Of a stretch of 64,000 nt of DNA, positions 48,323 through 60,728 are shown one piece after another. Origin of the DNA: Microbulbifer sp. MI-G (GTDB lineage: Bacteria > Pseudomonadota > Gammaproteobacteria > Pseudomonadales > Cellvibrionaceae); contig NZ_CP098023.1 in the NCBI RefSeq assembly GCF_030440425.1, positions 1,105,501 through 1,169,500 on the forward strand, given 5' to 3'. The notes under the pieces were generated by a model, which saw nothing but the letters and a program-made list of their open reading frames with translations, had not been told where the DNA came from and made no database searches. The stretch's first letter is position 1. Each line of letters opens with the position of its first letter. The position numbers and the translations under genes were made by a program.

Positions 48323-49840
48323 TTGATAGGCAAGCTGTTTCGCCGTTCCACCTCTACTGAGGACAAAAATCCCCCCCGGGGCAAAGAGCGCTCCCGGCGC
48401 TCTAACGAGGGTCCGGGATCGCCTGGCAAGGCGCCCGAGCATAAATCCGGCCGGAGCGGGGAGCAGCTTCGCCAAAGCGGTGGCAAGTCGTCCCACAGCA
48501 GGGGGCGTCAGCGCAGTCGCAGATCTCAATCTGAACGACTCGCCACCCCCTGGTCACTGGATGCATTCCAGGTTCCGGAGCAGGCGGGCAAGGTTCGCTT
48601 CCACGATCTGAATCTGCCCCTGGAGCTGATGCGTGGTATTTACGACCTGGGCTTCCAGTACTGTTCGCCTATTCAGGGGCGGTCTCTGCCACACACCCTC
48701 AACGGGCATGACCTGGTGGGCAAGGCGCAGACCGGCACCGGCAAGACCGCGGCTTTCCTGATTACCGTTATCGACGACCTGCTGCGCCACCCCTTTGATG
48801 GAGAGCGTTATGCCGGTGAGGCCCGCGCTTTAATCATCGCCCCGACCCGTGAACTGGTGATGCAGATTGCCGATGATGCCAGGGCACTGTGTAAATATAC
48901 CGGCTTGGAAATCCACACCCTGGTGGGTGGGATGGATTACGACAAGCAGCAGCGCAACCTGAATGAGCGTTTGGTGGATATCCTGGTCGCCACGCCCGGG
49001 CGACTGCTGGATTTTGTCGGCAACCGCGACTGCTATCTGGACCAGGTGGAGGTTCTGGTGATCGATGAGGCCGACCGCATGCTGGATATGGGCTTTATTC
49101 CCCAGGTGCGTCGTATCGTGCGCCAGACTCCGCGCAAAACCCACCGCCAGACTATGTTCTTTTCTGCGACCTTTACTCCCGAAGTTGATGCTTTGGTTGA
49201 ACAGTGGACCGATGACCCGGTCTTGGTGGAAATCGAGCCGGAGCGGGTGGCCACCGACTCCGTAGAACAGCACGTGTACTTAGCCGCAAGCGAAGAAAAA
49301 TATGCCCTTCTGTATAACATACTGCAAAGTGGCGATGTGGATAGCCTGATTGTATTCGCCAACCGCCGAGACCAGTGCCGCCGCCTGCACGAACACCTAC
49401 TGGCCCACGGTATCTCTGCGGGCCTGCTCTCCGGCGAAGTGGCGCAGAACAAGCGCGTGCGCACCCTGAACGACTTCAAGTCCGGCAAGACCAAAGTGTT
49501 GGTGGCCACCGATGTTGCCGGCCGCGGTATCCATATCGACGGCATCAGCCACGTGGTGAATTTCACACTGCCAGAGGAACCGGAGGATTATGTGCACCGT
49601 ATTGGCCGTACCGGCCGTGCCGGTAAAACGGGTACCTCTATCAGCTTCGCCTGTGAAGATGATGCTATGCGCCTTGAGCCGATAGAACAGTTACTGGGGC
49701 AAAAACTGAAATGCGAGGTTCCACCGGAAGCGCTGTTACAAAAGCCCCCTGTGGTTGAAGTCCGCCATGGCGGGGGTGACAGGGGCCATAGAGGCGGCCA
49801 TGGCGGACGTCGCGGCGGCGGTCGAGGCCGTCCCCGGTAA
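48323..49840 (+). CDS. rhlB: DEAD-box RNA helicase RhlB
   Basis: A 505-residue helicase, part of the RNA degradosome with RNase E in relatives. TTG start. The N-terminus (~75 residues) is a basic, Arg/Ser-rich tail; motifs then follow: [13 protein letters not shown] (motif I), [13 protein letters not shown] (DEAD), FFSATFTPE (SAT), [13 protein letters not shown] (VI). The C-terminus is Gly/Arg-rich, useful for RNA binding. The 285 bases after it hold no gene. Confidence 0.93.
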   Translation: MIGKLFRRSTSTEDKNPPRGKERSRRSNEGPGSPGKAPEHKSGRSGEQLRQSGGKSSHSRGRQRSRRSQSERLATPWSLDAFQVPEQAGKVRFHDLNLPLELMRGIYDLGFQYCSPIQGRSLPHTLNGHDLVGKAQTGTGKTAAFLITVIDDLLRHPFDGERYAGEARALIIAPTRELVMQIADDARALCKYTGLEIHTLVGGMDYDKQQRNLNERLVDILVATPGRLLDFVGNRDCYLDQVEVLVIDEADRMLDMGFIPQVRRIVRQTPRKTHRQTMFFSATFTPEVDALVEQWTDDPVLVEIEPERVATDSVEQHVYLAASEEKYALLYNILQSGDVDSLIVFANRRDQCRRLHEHLLAHGISAGLLSGEVAQNKRVRTLNDFKSGKTKVLVATDVAGRGIHIDGISHVVNFTLPEEPEDYVHRIGRTGRAGKTGTSISFACEDDAMRLEPIEQLLGQKLKCEVPPEALLQKPPVVEVRHGGGDRGHRGGHGGRRGGGRGRPR

Positions 49841-50125
49841 TCCGCCCTTTGACTGCACACAGGGTAACCCGATCCAGCGACACTGCCGAATAATCCAAGC
49901 TTCCGGTCCAGGTAGTGTTGAAACTGTGGTGAAAGTATCAGTTTTCACTGTCTCGCTCTTCTTTTCCTTCACGCCGTTTATTTCTGTCCTAGAATCTTAC
50001 AGTCACTCCCTGTGACTGGGGTAATCACACTATCGGCATTCCGTAGGCTTGAGCGGCTCTCTTCGTATTGGAACCTGCCTTGCATTCGGCTATTTTCCCT
50101 TGCAAGTGAAATGACTGGATTTTGG

Positions 50126-51274
50126 ATGCGTACGCTCTATCTCCATATTGGCTTTCACAAAACAGGCTCCAGTTCCCTGCAACTGGCTTTAAAGCACTAC
50201 GCCGAGCAATTAAAGACTACAGGATTTGAGTTTCTGTCCCTTGGTAAAAAGGGGAATTCCTCTGCTGCCGTTGAGGTTTTTAAGCGCAGTGGGCGCGTGT
50301 TTTTCAGGCTGAATCAGCACCTTGACTTGCTGCTGGCAAGCAGTACCGGTGAGAGCACAATCGTTTCTGCCGAGCACCTGTGTTTCTTGCATATGCACAG
50401 GGATATAGAGCAGGTCTACGCAGTCTGCTCAAAATATTTTGACGATATCCGTGTCGTTATGTATCTGCGCAGGCAGGATTTGCAGGCCGTTTCCTTTAAA
50501 AAACAGTCTGCGCGCGGATGTGTTTCGAACATGAGTTCTTCGAGCAAGCTGTTTGGACACAGTGAAGGTGCTTTTCCCCGGTTAGATGAAAATATTAAAA
50601 TTTATTATGATTATTTTGCCAAACTGCAACTGTGGGAAAGGGTTTTTGGTAGAACATCACTTACGATCAGGGAGTTCTCCAGTGAGACGCTTAGGGGTGG
50701 GGATATTATCAGTGACTTCTCGATGTTTCTAGGGCGGGATCTGGTCATTCCCCCCTGCCGGGTGAATGAGGGTATAGGCCGTAAACAGTTCCTCTTGACC
50801 CACAAGCTGCTTGAATTGGGGGTGGCGGAATCTGAGATTAAAAAACTCAAGCCGGTAATGGTCAGTGACAAGACGGTGTTGAAACCTTCTCGCAGTGCTG
50901 CAGTGGATTTTTTTATGCAGTTTAAACAATCCAATCAACTGCTCAATGACCACTACCTGCAACATGGTTCCGGCCTGGCATTTAACGGCGATTTCAGCAG
51001 TTACCCTGAGCGGGGTAATGACCGCCTGTGCTTACAGGATCTGGCTGCCTGGGTTCCCGAACTGTTTGCTGCTGGGTTGCAGGCGCCGGAGGGGCTGCGG
51101 GACACACTGCTTATTGGCCGGATCAGGACACTGTTGATGGAGGGAGTAATAGATGCCGCACTGGCAGGGGAGCTTGAGGGCTTGGCACAGTGCCTGACCC
51201 CCACAGCACATATCGCCCAGGTGCGGAAACCATGGTACCGGCTGATCAAGGGAAGAAAGCGCTCCGGGAGATAG
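50126..51274 (+). CDS. sulfotransferase-like protein
   Basis: About 382 residues. The start MRTLYLHIGFHKTGSSSLQ is chosen because the PAPS 5'-phosphosulfate loop (IGFHKTGSSS, residues 8-17) normally follows the first strand directly; ATG 50111 is an alternative. A 3'-phosphate-binding region may be VVMYLRRQDLQAVSF. It may sulfate a glycan. It neighbours a glycosyltransferase on the opposite strand and has lower-GC codon use than rhlB, suggesting transfer. Confidence 0.75.
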   Translation: MRTLYLHIGFHKTGSSSLQLALKHYAEQLKTTGFEFLSLGKKGNSSAAVEVFKRSGRVFFRLNQHLDLLLASSTGESTIVSAEHLCFLHMHRDIEQVYAVCSKYFDDIRVVMYLRRQDLQAVSFKKQSARGCVSNMSSSSKLFGHSEGAFPRLDENIKIYYDYFAKLQLWERVFGRTSLTIREFSSETLRGGDIISDFSMFLGRDLVIPPCRVNEGIGRKQFLLTHKLLELGVAESEIKKLKPVMVSDKTVLKPSRSAAVDFFMQFKQSNQLLNDHYLQHGSGLAFNGDFSSYPERGNDRLCLQDLAAWVPELFAAGLQAPEGLRDTLLIGRIRTLLMEGVIDAALAGELEGLAQCLTPTAHIAQVRKPWYRLIKGRKRSGR

Positions 51275-51447
51275 ATTTTACACGGATTTGACTCAGGTCC
51301 ATGGCTGGAAACACAAGTGGAAAGCCTGTGTTGAGTGTTTGCAGTGCATCATTGGTGGGCCTGGAAAGCGGGTGGGGGAAGGGATAATCATCCTGCCGCT
51401 GTTTTTTCGCAGATAGATCTTTCCCGGCATCGTAGAGGGTCGAATTG

Positions 51448-52551
51448 CTATGCGACCAATGTCCTTGTGTAAATAGTGAGAGTTTGCTGGGCAATTTTTT
51501 CCCAGGTAAATTGTTCTCTTACGGTCTTGAGTCCACAACTTCCCATATCCCTGCTGAGTTCACGGTTGTGCAAAAGTCTCAGAATTGCATTTGTTAGGCC
51601 CTCTGATGACCCGGGCCTGGTTAATATCCCGGTGACGCCATCTTGAACAATGTAAGGTGTGCCGCCAACGTCAGACGCGATAAGCGGCAATCCCGACGCC
51701 ATGGCTTCGAGCCCGGCAATACTCATTCCCTCCATAAAAGAAGGGAGTGAAGAGGCGTCTGCCCCCCTATAGATATCGGACATTTCCCGGTGGCTGACAT
51801 TTCCTAAAAAGTGAGCATGTCCGGACTTTATTTTATTTTTTAAGATGTCTCTGATCCCGGCGGATTCACTGCCCTCGCCGGCGATGACTAGATGCAAACG
51901 GGAATCGTCGATGGCGGCAACAGCCTGGGCAAGGAAGCGTACCCCTTTCACTGGTTCGAGCCGGCAGCCGATAGCGATTATGTAGGCACTCTCGGGAATA
52001 GCCAGTCTAGTTCTTAAAGACGATTCACCTGGATGGAAGACGGAGGTGTCAACACCATTGCCAGTGAAAAGGATAGGCTTTTGGTAGCCGGTTTCCTTGG
52101 TTTTTTCGATCAGGATCTCACTGACAGCCAGTGTCGCTGAGGCGACCTCCAGCTGTCTCAGCATTTTCCTGCGGGTTTTCTCCCCTCCCTGTGCCCTCTT
52201 GATAAATGAAGAGGTGTGGTTGGTAAATATTACCGGGATGGATAATCCCCTGCAGGCATTCAAGGGGCGCATTCCGTGTACGTGAATGATATCTATCTGG
52301 TGTGCGCGGACTGTTTGCCGAATACGCCTTCGGAGCAGCCAGTCATACAGTAAATGGCTGTTGGGTAATGTGAGACGCTCTACGCTCACTCCGTCAAAAT
52401 GGTCACGAAGGGGTATGTTACCGTCTGGTTTTCGGGTCAGTACCTGGACGTGATGACCGATCTTGACCAGTGCTTTGGAAAGTTCGAGTACATGTGTCTG
52501 AACTCCACCGATAGAGGGCGGGAATGTATTGCTGATCATTAAAATATTCAT
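51448..52551 (-). CDS. family 4 glycosyltransferase
   Basis: A 367-residue GT-B enzyme starting MNILMISNTFPPSIGG. N-terminal loop GGVQTHVLELSKAL; C-terminal nucleotide-sugar site with SFMEGMSIAGLEAMASG (E-x7-E pattern). It transfers a sugar in polysaccharide or glycolipid assembly; donor unknown. It is close to the sulfotransferase-like gene but on the other strand, so it is not an operon, although the two could belong to one envelope-glycan locus. Confidence 0.9.
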   Translation of the reverse strand: MNILMISNTFPPSIGGVQTHVLELSKALVKIGHHVQVLTRKPDGNIPLRDHFDGVSVERLTLPNSHLLYDWLLRRRIRQTVRAHQIDIIHVHGMRPLNACRGLSIPVIFTNHTSSFIKRAQGGEKTRRKMLRQLEVASATLAVSEILIEKTKETGYQKPILFTGNGVDTSVFHPGESSLRTRLAIPESAYIIAIGCRLEPVKGVRFLAQAVAAIDDSRLHLVIAGEGSESAGIRDILKNKIKSGHAHFLGNVSHREMSDIYRGADASSLPSFMEGMSIAGLEAMASGLPLIASDVGGTPYIVQDGVTGILTRPGSSEGLTNAILRLLHNRELSRDMGSCGLKTVREQFTWEKIAQQTLTIYTRTLVA

Positions 52552-52687
52552 GGCAGCGTACAACAATTTAGCTGGCCGAGGAGGTATTGGCTACAGCGGA
52601 GATGACTGAGCGCGGCGGAACGGGGGTTCTGCCACGGGTTTGTGTGGCGCGCAGCGTCTAGCGGGCAGCATGTATTTCCACCAATCC

Positions 52688-53527
52688 CTAGTGGGGTTGT
52701 ATGGCAGAATGCGTTTTTGTACCAGGGTCTCCCTCCTTGCGCAAGCGCTCAATCCACAGCGCGGTACCGCCCGCTACAGCGGCAGGCATCACGAAAATAT
52801 TTAAAATCGGAACCATCTTGGCAAGCATGACGGTTCCGCCAAACGCGAGGCTGGTGAGTTTGCGGCGCCGCAGCACGCTTTTTAATTCATAGAAGGGGCG
52901 CTGGTGATTGTCCAGTGGGTAATCCACATATTGTATCGCCATGCACCATGCGCCCCAAAGCGCGGTGAGTACTGCGGGAAGAATGATGGTCCAACTGGTG
53001 ACGGTGGCGATCAGGAAAATAACCAGACCCCAGGCAATAAAATATCCCAGCTTGCGCAATTCCCGCCCGAGTGTGCGCCAAACCATACTCAGCAGGGGTT
53101 CGGTCGGCGGCGCCTTGCCAGTCAGCAGCGCCTCCACTTTTTCCGCGAGCAGGCCGTTAAATGGAGCGGCGATGATATTTGTGATAATGCCAAACAGGTA
53201 GCCGTATACAAGCAGAAACAAGAACAGTACCAGCAGGGCAATGGTCCAGGCGAGCCAGCGAAACACACTGGCTGCCCAGGCGGCGCCCTTGGCCATGATT
53301 GTTTCCCACCAGGACATATTTTCGGTGTCAACCGGTGTGTGGGTGAGCAGGCTGCCAAGATAGTCGGTGAGGCCGCCGAGTTGCGAGATCATAATGGCGC
53401 TGATGACAATAAACAAAACAAGGTTGATCAGCAGTGGCACCAGAATAAAGGGTCGCAGCTCACGGCGGGTGATAAGGTGAGCACCGCGCAGCAAGGCGTC
53501 GATACCGTGTACAGGGTTGGAAGTCAT
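52688..53527 (-). CDS. cysZ: sulfate transporter CysZ
   Basis: A 279-residue inner-membrane protein of the EI24/CysZ family, with four to five helices (PLLINLVLFIVISAIMI, LLVLFLFLLVYGYLFGI). The block IAAPFNGLLAEKVEALLTG is family-typical. It feeds sulfate into cysteine synthesis. It follows the PA4642-type gene with a 21-base gap, probably in one operon. Confidence 0.92.
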   Translation of the reverse strand: MTSNPVHGIDALLRGAHLITRRELRPFILVPLLINLVLFIVISAIMISQLGGLTDYLGSLLTHTPVDTENMSWWETIMAKGAAWAASVFRWLAWTIALLVLFLFLLVYGYLFGIITNIIAAPFNGLLAEKVEALLTGKAPPTEPLLSMVWRTLGRELRKLGYFIAWGLVIFLIATVTSWTIILPAVLTALWGAWCMAIQYVDYPLDNHQRPFYELKSVLRRRKLTSLAFGGTVMLAKMVPILNIFVMPAAVAGGTALWIERLRKEGDPGTKTHSAIQPH

Positions 53528-53548
53528 ACTGTTACCTCTTGCCAGCTG

Positions 53549-53848
53549 TCAGGAGCGGGCGCCGGCGGCTTTCAGGATTTCGCTGTAGCCGCCACCCAGA
53601 CGGTGCTCATTGATGCGGGCCAACAGGGTTTTGCCATCCGGGCCCGGACAGTCCAGGTCCAGCCCCTGGGCTTGAAAAAGCTGTACAAAAGTGGCGAAGT
53701 TCTCTACCCGCATACTCCGATAAGCGCGCTCTAGAAGATGGTAATCCCGGTTAATGCCTTCAGGTGCCTCGCCAACCAGGAAACCGGCGATGCGTTTCTC
53801 ATCAAAGAGTTCCCCTAGGACCTTTTGCTTGTCTTTTTTAAGGTTCAA
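53549..53848 (-). CDS. PA4642-family small protein
   Basis: A 99-residue soluble protein (KQKVLGELFDEKRIAGFL, then HLLERAYRSMR) matching a conserved Pseudomonas-type family of unknown function. It sits directly upstream of cysZ on the same strand. The helix-turn pattern suggests a compact helical domain. Confidence 0.85.
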   Translation of the reverse strand: MNLKKDKQKVLGELFDEKRIAGFLVGEAPEGINRDYHLLERAYRSMRVENFATFVQLFQAQGLDLDCPGPDGKTLLARINEHRLGGGYSEILKAAGARS

Positions 53849-53925
53849 AATCCAATCCTTATTTCATGCAATATGATATGCGGTAGTTCTGGCCAGCCAA
53901 CCAGCAGGGTTTCTGCTATCGGCGC

Positions 53926-55377
53926 TCAAAGCAGGGCATCGAGCTTTTCCTTGAGAATCTTGTTGAGCATTTGCGGATTGGCCTGCCCACTGGAAGCTTT
54001 CATGATCCGACCAACAAAATAGCCCATCATTTTTGGCCGTTTGGCTTCGTCCGCCTTGCGGTAGTTTTCCACCTGCGTGCTGTTGGTTGCGATCACCTCA
54101 TCCACCATTTTCTCGAGCGCACGGCTGTCGGATACCTGTGTGTAGCCATGTTTCTGGATGATCTCATCGGCCATGTCCGCGCTCTTTGTCATAGCTTCAA
54201 AGACTCGCTTTGCAATCTTGCTGGAAAGGGTATTGTCCTTGATACGCACAATGAGGCTGGCCAGTTGTTGTGGGGAAACCGGCGATTGGGAGATGGTGAT
54301 CTCCTGGCGCTTCAGCAACGCGCTTATCTCTCCGGTAATCCAGTTGGCTGCCAGTTTGGGCGCATTGCAAGCCCTGCTGACGGTTTCGAAATAATCGGCA
54401 GTGGCGCGCTCCTGAGTGAGCAGGTTGGCATCGTAGGTGGAGAGTGAGTACTCGGACTGGAAGCGCGCGGCCTTGGCGTCAGGTAACTCGGGGAGCTGGA
54501 CGCGGAGTTGTTCGATATAGTCGTCACTGAGTATAACCGGGAGTAAATCAGGGCAGGGGAAATAGCGGTAGTCATTGGCCACTTCCTTGCTGCGCAGTGA
54601 GCGTGTTTCATCTTTGTCGACGTCGTAGAGGCGGGTTTCCTGCACGATATTGCCACCGTCCTCCAGAATATCAATCTGGCGCTCAGCCTCCGCCCTGATG
54701 GCGCGTTCAACGAAACGGAAGGAGTTGATGTTTTTCAATTCCGTGCGTGTGCCCAACTCAGTTTCGCCTTTTGGCCGCAATGAGACGTTGGCGTCGCAAC
54801 GCATGGAGCCCTGGGACATATCTCCGTCGGAAATGCCCAGATAGGTTACAACAGAGTGGATTTTTTTCAAAAAGGCAACCGCTTCGGTTGCACTGCGCAT
54901 ATCGGGTTCCGAGACGATTTCAATCAGAGGCGTGCCGGCGCGATTGAGATCGATACCAGTCATGCCGTGGAAGTCTTCGTGCAGAGATTTGCCGGCATCC
55001 TCCTCCAGATGGGCGTGGTGGAGACGCACGGTTTTGTTGCCGCCGTCTGCAAGATAGATTTCCACTTCACCGGCACCCACGATGGGCTGATTCAGCTGGG
55101 TGGTCTGGTAACCTTTGGGCAGATCCGGATAGAAATAGTTTTTGCGCTCAAAAACGGAGCGTTTGCCGATGCGTGCCTGCATGGCCAGGCCGAACATGAC
55201 CGCGTAGCGGAAGGCCTCTTCATTGGGCACCGGCAGGGTACCCGGCATGGCCAGGTCGACGGCACAGGCCTGGGTATTGGGCTCTGAACCGAAGCGGGTG
55301 CTGGCACCGGAGAAGAGTTTCGACTTGGTGGATAGCTGGACGTGTACTTCCAGCCCGATCACAATTTCCCATTCCAC
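53926..55377 (-). CDS. gatB: Asp-tRNA(Asn)/Glu-tRNA(Gln) amidotransferase subunit B
   Basis: A 483-residue subunit. The N-terminal kinase-like domain ([19 protein letters not shown]) phosphorylates and amidates the mischarged tRNA; the C-terminal YqeY-like tail binds tRNA. It is the third gene of gatCAB, 17 bases past gatA. With two tRNA-Gln genes here, it serves Gln or Asn tRNA charging. Confidence 0.97.
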   Translation of the reverse strand: MEWEIVIGLEVHVQLSTKSKLFSGASTRFGSEPNTQACAVDLAMPGTLPVPNEEAFRYAVMFGLAMQARIGKRSVFERKNYFYPDLPKGYQTTQLNQPIVGAGEVEIYLADGGNKTVRLHHAHLEEDAGKSLHEDFHGMTGIDLNRAGTPLIEIVSEPDMRSATEAVAFLKKIHSVVTYLGISDGDMSQGSMRCDANVSLRPKGETELGTRTELKNINSFRFVERAIRAEAERQIDILEDGGNIVQETRLYDVDKDETRSLRSKEVANDYRYFPCPDLLPVILSDDYIEQLRVQLPELPDAKAARFQSEYSLSTYDANLLTQERATADYFETVSRACNAPKLAANWITGEISALLKRQEITISQSPVSPQQLASLIVRIKDNTLSSKIAKRVFEAMTKSADMADEIIQKHGYTQVSDSRALEKMVDEVIATNSTQVENYRKADEAKRPKMMGYFVGRIMKASSGQANPQMLNKILKEKLDALL

Positions 55378-55394
55378 GATGAAGACTCCTTTCC

Positions 55395-56846
55395 TTATAC
55401 AGCGATAGCGCTGGCAGTGTGCCAGTTGGTGGCCTGCTGATAGCGGTGAGCGATATTGAGCATGCGCGCCTCATCCAGGTAGTTGCCTATGATTTGCAGG
55501 CCTACAGGCAAATTGTCAACCAATCCGCAGGGGATGGACATACCTGGCAGCCCCGCCAGGTTGGTGGCGATGGTGTAGATATCTTCCAGATACATAGCCA
55601 CGGGGTCGGCACTTTTGGCACCCAGTTTAAAAGCCGGGGCGGGCGTAGTGGGTCCCATAATCACATCTACTTGCTCGAAAGCGCTGGCAAAGTCCTGTTT
55701 GATCAGGCGGCGCACCTGTTGAGCCTTGTTGTAATAGGCATCGTAATAGCCCGCGGACAGCGCATAGGTGCCGACCAGAATGCGGCGTTGCACCTCCTCG
55801 CCGAAGCCCTCGCCGCGGGAGCGTCTGTACAGGTCGCGCAAATCCTCAGGAGTCTGGCAACGATATCCGTAGCGTACCCCGTCGAAACGGGACAGGTTGG
55901 CGGAGGCTTCTGCCGGCGCGATCACATAGTAAGCGGGAATCGCCAGCTTGCTGTGGGGCAGGCTGATGTCCAGCAATTGTGCCCCGAGCCGCTCGTACTC
56001 CCGGAGGGCTTCCTGTATGCAGGCAGCGGTGCGGGGGTTTAGTCCCTCCCCAAAGTACTCGGTGGGAATGCCGATCTTGAGCCCGGTAAGGGCATTATTC
56101 AGACCTTTGCCAAAGTCGCTTTGTGGTCGATTCAGGCTGGTGGAATCCCTGGGGTCGTAACCGGCCATGGCGGAGAGGAGGTAGGCTGCATCCTCGGCGG
56201 TGCGCGCAATGGGTCCGGCCTGATCCAGGCTGGAGGCATAGGCTACAATACCCCAGCGTGAAACGCGTCCGTAGGTGGGCTTCAGGCCGGTGGTATTGGT
56301 CAGGGCGGCCGGCTGGCGGATAGAGCCGCCGGTGTCGGTTGCGGTAGAACCTGGTACCAGCAGAGCCGCCACAGCCGCGGCAGAACCCCCGGAGGAGCCG
56401 CCGGGGACACAGCTGGTGTTCCAGGGGTTTTTTACCGGGCCGTAGTAGCTGCTTTCACTGGAGGAGCCCATGGCGAACTCATCCATATTGGTTTTCCCCA
56501 GGGTGACCGCGCCTGCCGCATTCAACTTTTCGACAATGGTGGCATCGTAGGGGGGCACAAAATTATCCAGCATTTTAGAAGCGCAACTGGTGCGCACGCC
56601 GCTGGTGCAGATAATATCCTTGTGGGCGATGGGTATGCCACACAGCGCCGGTGCTTCCCCGCCGGCCAGGCGCTGGTCGGCAGCTTTGGCCTGGGTCAGG
56701 GCCCGCTCTTCGGTCACCGTGATAAAACTGTTGAATCCACTGTCCAGCTGCTGAATGCGGTCGAGTAAATGGCGGGTAAGTTCGGTACTGGAAAACACCT
56801 TTCTCCGCAGTCCGAGGATGATCTCGGCGATAGTGAGCTGATGCAT
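55395..56846 (-). CDS. gatA: amidotransferase subunit A
   Basis: A 483-residue amidase-signature enzyme that releases ammonia from glutamine. The catalytic Ser-cisSer-Lys triad sits in [19 protein letters not shown] and DTGGSIRQP. Start MHQLTIAEI is chosen; the 25-codon extension to 56921 overlaps gatC and is rejected. Confidence 0.97.
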   Translation of the reverse strand: MHQLTIAEIILGLRRKVFSSTELTRHLLDRIQQLDSGFNSFITVTEERALTQAKAADQRLAGGEAPALCGIPIAHKDIICTSGVRTSCASKMLDNFVPPYDATIVEKLNAAGAVTLGKTNMDEFAMGSSSESSYYGPVKNPWNTSCVPGGSSGGSAAAVAALLVPGSTATDTGGSIRQPAALTNTTGLKPTYGRVSRWGIVAYASSLDQAGPIARTAEDAAYLLSAMAGYDPRDSTSLNRPQSDFGKGLNNALTGLKIGIPTEYFGEGLNPRTAACIQEALREYERLGAQLLDISLPHSKLAIPAYYVIAPAEASANLSRFDGVRYGYRCQTPEDLRDLYRRSRGEGFGEEVQRRILVGTYALSAGYYDAYYNKAQQVRRLIKQDFASAFEQVDVIMGPTTPAPAFKLGAKSADPVAMYLEDIYTIATNLAGLPGMSIPCGLVDNLPVGLQIIGNYLDEARMLNIAHRYQQATNWHTASAIAV

Positions 56847-56917
56847 AGTATTCCTTTTAGACTCTAAACAAACCGGGGACTGGGGATTGTCGGGCGGAGT
56901 TTGTTGATAAAACCCAT

Positions 56918-57205
56918 TCAATCGATCACTTTGGGCACCAGATACAGACCCTCCTCTGTCTGCGGCGCCAGGGCGAGAAACTCTTTGCGCCTGTCGGATT
57001 CCGTCACGGCGTCAATGCGCAGCGTTTGTTCCTCTTCCAGAGGATGTGCCATGGGTGCGATGCCGTCGGTATTGACTGCCTGTAACTGATCCACCAGTTG
57101 CAGGACCTCGCCGAGACGGTGGCTGACCTCTTCCAGGGTTTCTTCGGATATGTCAATGCGGGCCAGTTCCGCCAGCTTCTCTACGGTTTGCGTATCCACA
57201 GCCAT
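56918..57205 (-). CDS. gatC: amidotransferase subunit C
   Basis: A 95-residue linker subunit that stabilises the GatA-GatB complex. It starts [17 protein letters not shown] and holds the usual helix pattern with [12 protein letters not shown]. First gene of gatCAB, divergent from mreB. Confidence 0.95.
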   Translation of the reverse strand: MAVDTQTVEKLAELARIDISEETLEEVSHRLGEVLQLVDQLQAVNTDGIAPMAHPLEEEQTLRIDAVTESDRRKEFLALAPQTEEGLYLVPKVID

Positions 57206-58594
<1,389 letters not shown>

Positions 58595-58712
58595 TAAATC
58601 TGATGTCACTTTAAACGCTCTGCATAGCTGCCGGTGGCCAGTGACACAGTTTGAACGACATCCGGTCTATGGTGACACCAATTTTCATTGACCTGTACAA
58701 AGGGAGCTGCTT

Positions 58713-59555
58713 TTGAAACCGCTGTTTACCCGCGGCCCCTCCCCTGAGTTTCGCCTGCTGCTACTGGGCTTGCTGGCGGTGGTACTCATTGCAGCGGATC
58801 ACTATACGAATTGGCTCCAGTCCACCCGTGAGCGTCTCTTTGGGTTTGTTGCGCCAATGTACTGGCTCACCGGTGCACCGGAGCGTGTGGGTGAATGGGC
58901 AGGTGAACAGCTTCGCTCCCGGGAAGAGCTGCTGGAAGAAAACAGCCGCCTCAAGCGTCAGGTGCTATTGCTGGAACAGCGCAGCCAACTGCTGGCGGCG
59001 GTGAAGGCGGAGAATACCCAGCTTAAGGAATTGATGAATGCAGCGGAAATGGTCGACGACCGGGTTTTGGTGGCCCAGGTGATCGGCATTTCTCCCGACC
59101 CGCTCGAGCATGTGCTGCTGATTGACAAAGGCCGGGATGATGGCCTCGATGTGGGTACACCGGTTATGGACGCCAGCGGTCTGCTCGGGCAGGTGATTGA
59201 GGCGGGGGATGCATTCTCCCGGGTTCTTCTGATCACAGATGCCAGCCACGCCATTCCCGTGCAGCTGCTGCGTAACAGTATGCGCTCTGTAGCGGAGGGC
59301 ACGGGGGATCTCTACCATCTCAAGCTGCGCCACCTGGCCACGACCAGCGACATCCGCGAGGGGGATCTCCTGCTCAGCTCCGGCCTTGGTGGCCGCTTTC
59401 CTGCGGGTTACCCGGTGGGTGAGGTGATTTCAGTAACGCGGGACCCCGGCCGGCCCTTTGCCGAGGCGGAAGTGCTGCCGCGCGGACGCATGAATCGCAG
59501 CCGTTTTGTACTGGCCGTCATTGGTGACAAGGGGCAGGGTCTTGCAGGCGAATAA
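58713..59555 (+). CDS. mreC: rod-shape protein MreC
   Basis: A 280-residue bitopic protein. TTG start with AAGGGAG seven bases before. One N-terminal helix (FRLLLLGLLAVVLIAADHY), a coiled coil (ENSRLKRQVLLLEQR) and a periplasmic beta domain. It scaffolds PBP2 with MreB and MreD. Its end overlaps mreD. Confidence 0.96.
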   Translation: MKPLFTRGPSPEFRLLLLGLLAVVLIAADHYTNWLQSTRERLFGFVAPMYWLTGAPERVGEWAGEQLRSREELLEENSRLKRQVLLLEQRSQLLAAVKAENTQLKELMNAAEMVDDRVLVAQVIGISPDPLEHVLLIDKGRDDGLDVGTPVMDASGLLGQVIEAGDAFSRVLLITDASHAIPVQLLRNSMRSVAEGTGDLYHLKLRHLATTSDIREGDLLLSSGLGGRFPAGYPVGEVISVTRDPGRPFAEAEVLPRGRMNRSRFVLAVIGDKGQGLAGE

Positions 59556-60021
59556 TCGTTGGTTTGTCGCCGCCACCATTTTTTTGTCGCTGCTGCTTAC
59601 TGTGATGCCCCTGCCGCAGCAATGGCTCTGGTTCCGGCCGGCTTTTCCCGCCCTGCTGGTCATTTTCTGGATTACCCAGCTACCCCAGGCCCTGGGTGTG
59701 GGCTTTGCCTGGATGGTGGGTATCCTTGAAGACTTGGCCACAGGGGCCAGTTTTGGTACTCACGCCCTGGCCCTGGCAGTACTGGCCTATTTCAGCCTGT
59801 TGACCTACCAGCGCACCAGGGCCTTTAATCCACTGCAACAATTGCTGTGGGTCTTTGTACTGGTTGGTATCAATCAAGTTGTGGGCAATTGGGTGCATGG
59901 TTTGGAAGGGAAAACGGTGCCGGGATTGACCTTTCTCTGGCCAGCGCTCACCACAGCACTACTCTGGCCCTGGGTAGCACCACTGTTGCGGGGCATGTCC
60001 AGGCGTCTGGGTATTCGCTGA
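59542..60021 (+). CDS. mreD: rod-shape protein MreD
   Basis: A 159-residue inner-membrane protein with five helices (WFVAATIFLSLLLTVMPL and others). TTG at 59542 inside the mreC end is chosen, with GGGGCAGGG upstream; the longer frame from 59506 adds MreC-frame residues without a ribosome binding site. Translation is coupled to mreC. Confidence 0.92.
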   Translation: MQANNRWFVAATIFLSLLLTVMPLPQQWLWFRPAFPALLVIFWITQLPQALGVGFAWMVGILEDLATGASFGTHALALAVLAYFSLLTYQRTRAFNPLQQLLWVFVLVGINQVVGNWVHGLEGKTVPGLTFLWPALTTALLWPWVAPLLRGMSRRLGIR

Positions 60022-60116
60022 CCAAAAAGTCAGCTGTAAAGCAGAGTAAAATTTCGATCAAAATTTAAACACTTCCGCTATAATCAGCCGCTGGCCCACA
60101 GGGAATATGCAGTAGA

Positions 60117-60728
60117 GTGACGAATACTAGCACCGCAAACCGTCTACTTCTCGCCTCGGGATCACCGCGCCGGGCACAATTGCTCACCCAGATTGGGGTT
60201 CCGTTTTCTCAATTTATCCCCTCGGTAGCGGAGCAGCGGCAGCGCACAGAGAGTCCCCAGGACTATATTCAGCGCCTGGCCCATGATAAAGCCGAGGCTG
60301 GCCTGCTGGCGGCTTCGACCCCTCCAGAACTCTGGGCCCTGGGCGTCGACACGGTGGTGCTTGCCGGGGAGACCGTGTTGGAGAAGCCCCGGGATTACAG
60401 TAATTTTGAATCCATGATGCTGGCTCTGTCGGGGGTTGAACACTCCACCTTGAGTGCCATTTGCCTGCGCAGTAAAAGGAGACAGTTCAGCCGCCTGGTG
60501 GAGACACGGGTGCGCTTTCGGCACCTGTCCAGAGTGCAGATCCAAGCTTACTGGCGCACCGGTGAACCTGTGGACAAGGCCGGTGGGTATGGCATTCAGG
60601 GAATGGGTGCTGCGCTGGTGGAATCCATTAGTGGCAGTTACAGCAATGTGGTTGGCCTGCCGCTGGAAGCCCTGGTCCCCATGCTGGAGCACGCCGGGAT
60701 TCCCTACTGGCAGGGGACCCGGCTTTGA
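60117..60728 (+). CDS. maf: Maf-family nucleoside triphosphate pyrophosphatase
   Basis: A 203-residue enzyme, GTG start. It shows [11 protein letters not shown] at the N-terminus and [10 protein letters not shown] near residue 158. It matches the YhdE (dTTP/UTP) branch, removing non-canonical nucleotides. Overlaps rng by 4 bases. Confidence 0.95.
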   Translation: MTNTSTANRLLLASGSPRRAQLLTQIGVPFSQFIPSVAEQRQRTESPQDYIQRLAHDKAEAGLLAASTPPELWALGVDTVVLAGETVLEKPRDYSNFESMMLALSGVEHSTLSAICLRSKRRQFSRLVETRVRFRHLSRVQIQAYWRTGEPVDKAGGYGIQGMGAALVESISGSYSNVVGLPLEALVPMLEHAGIPYWQGTRL

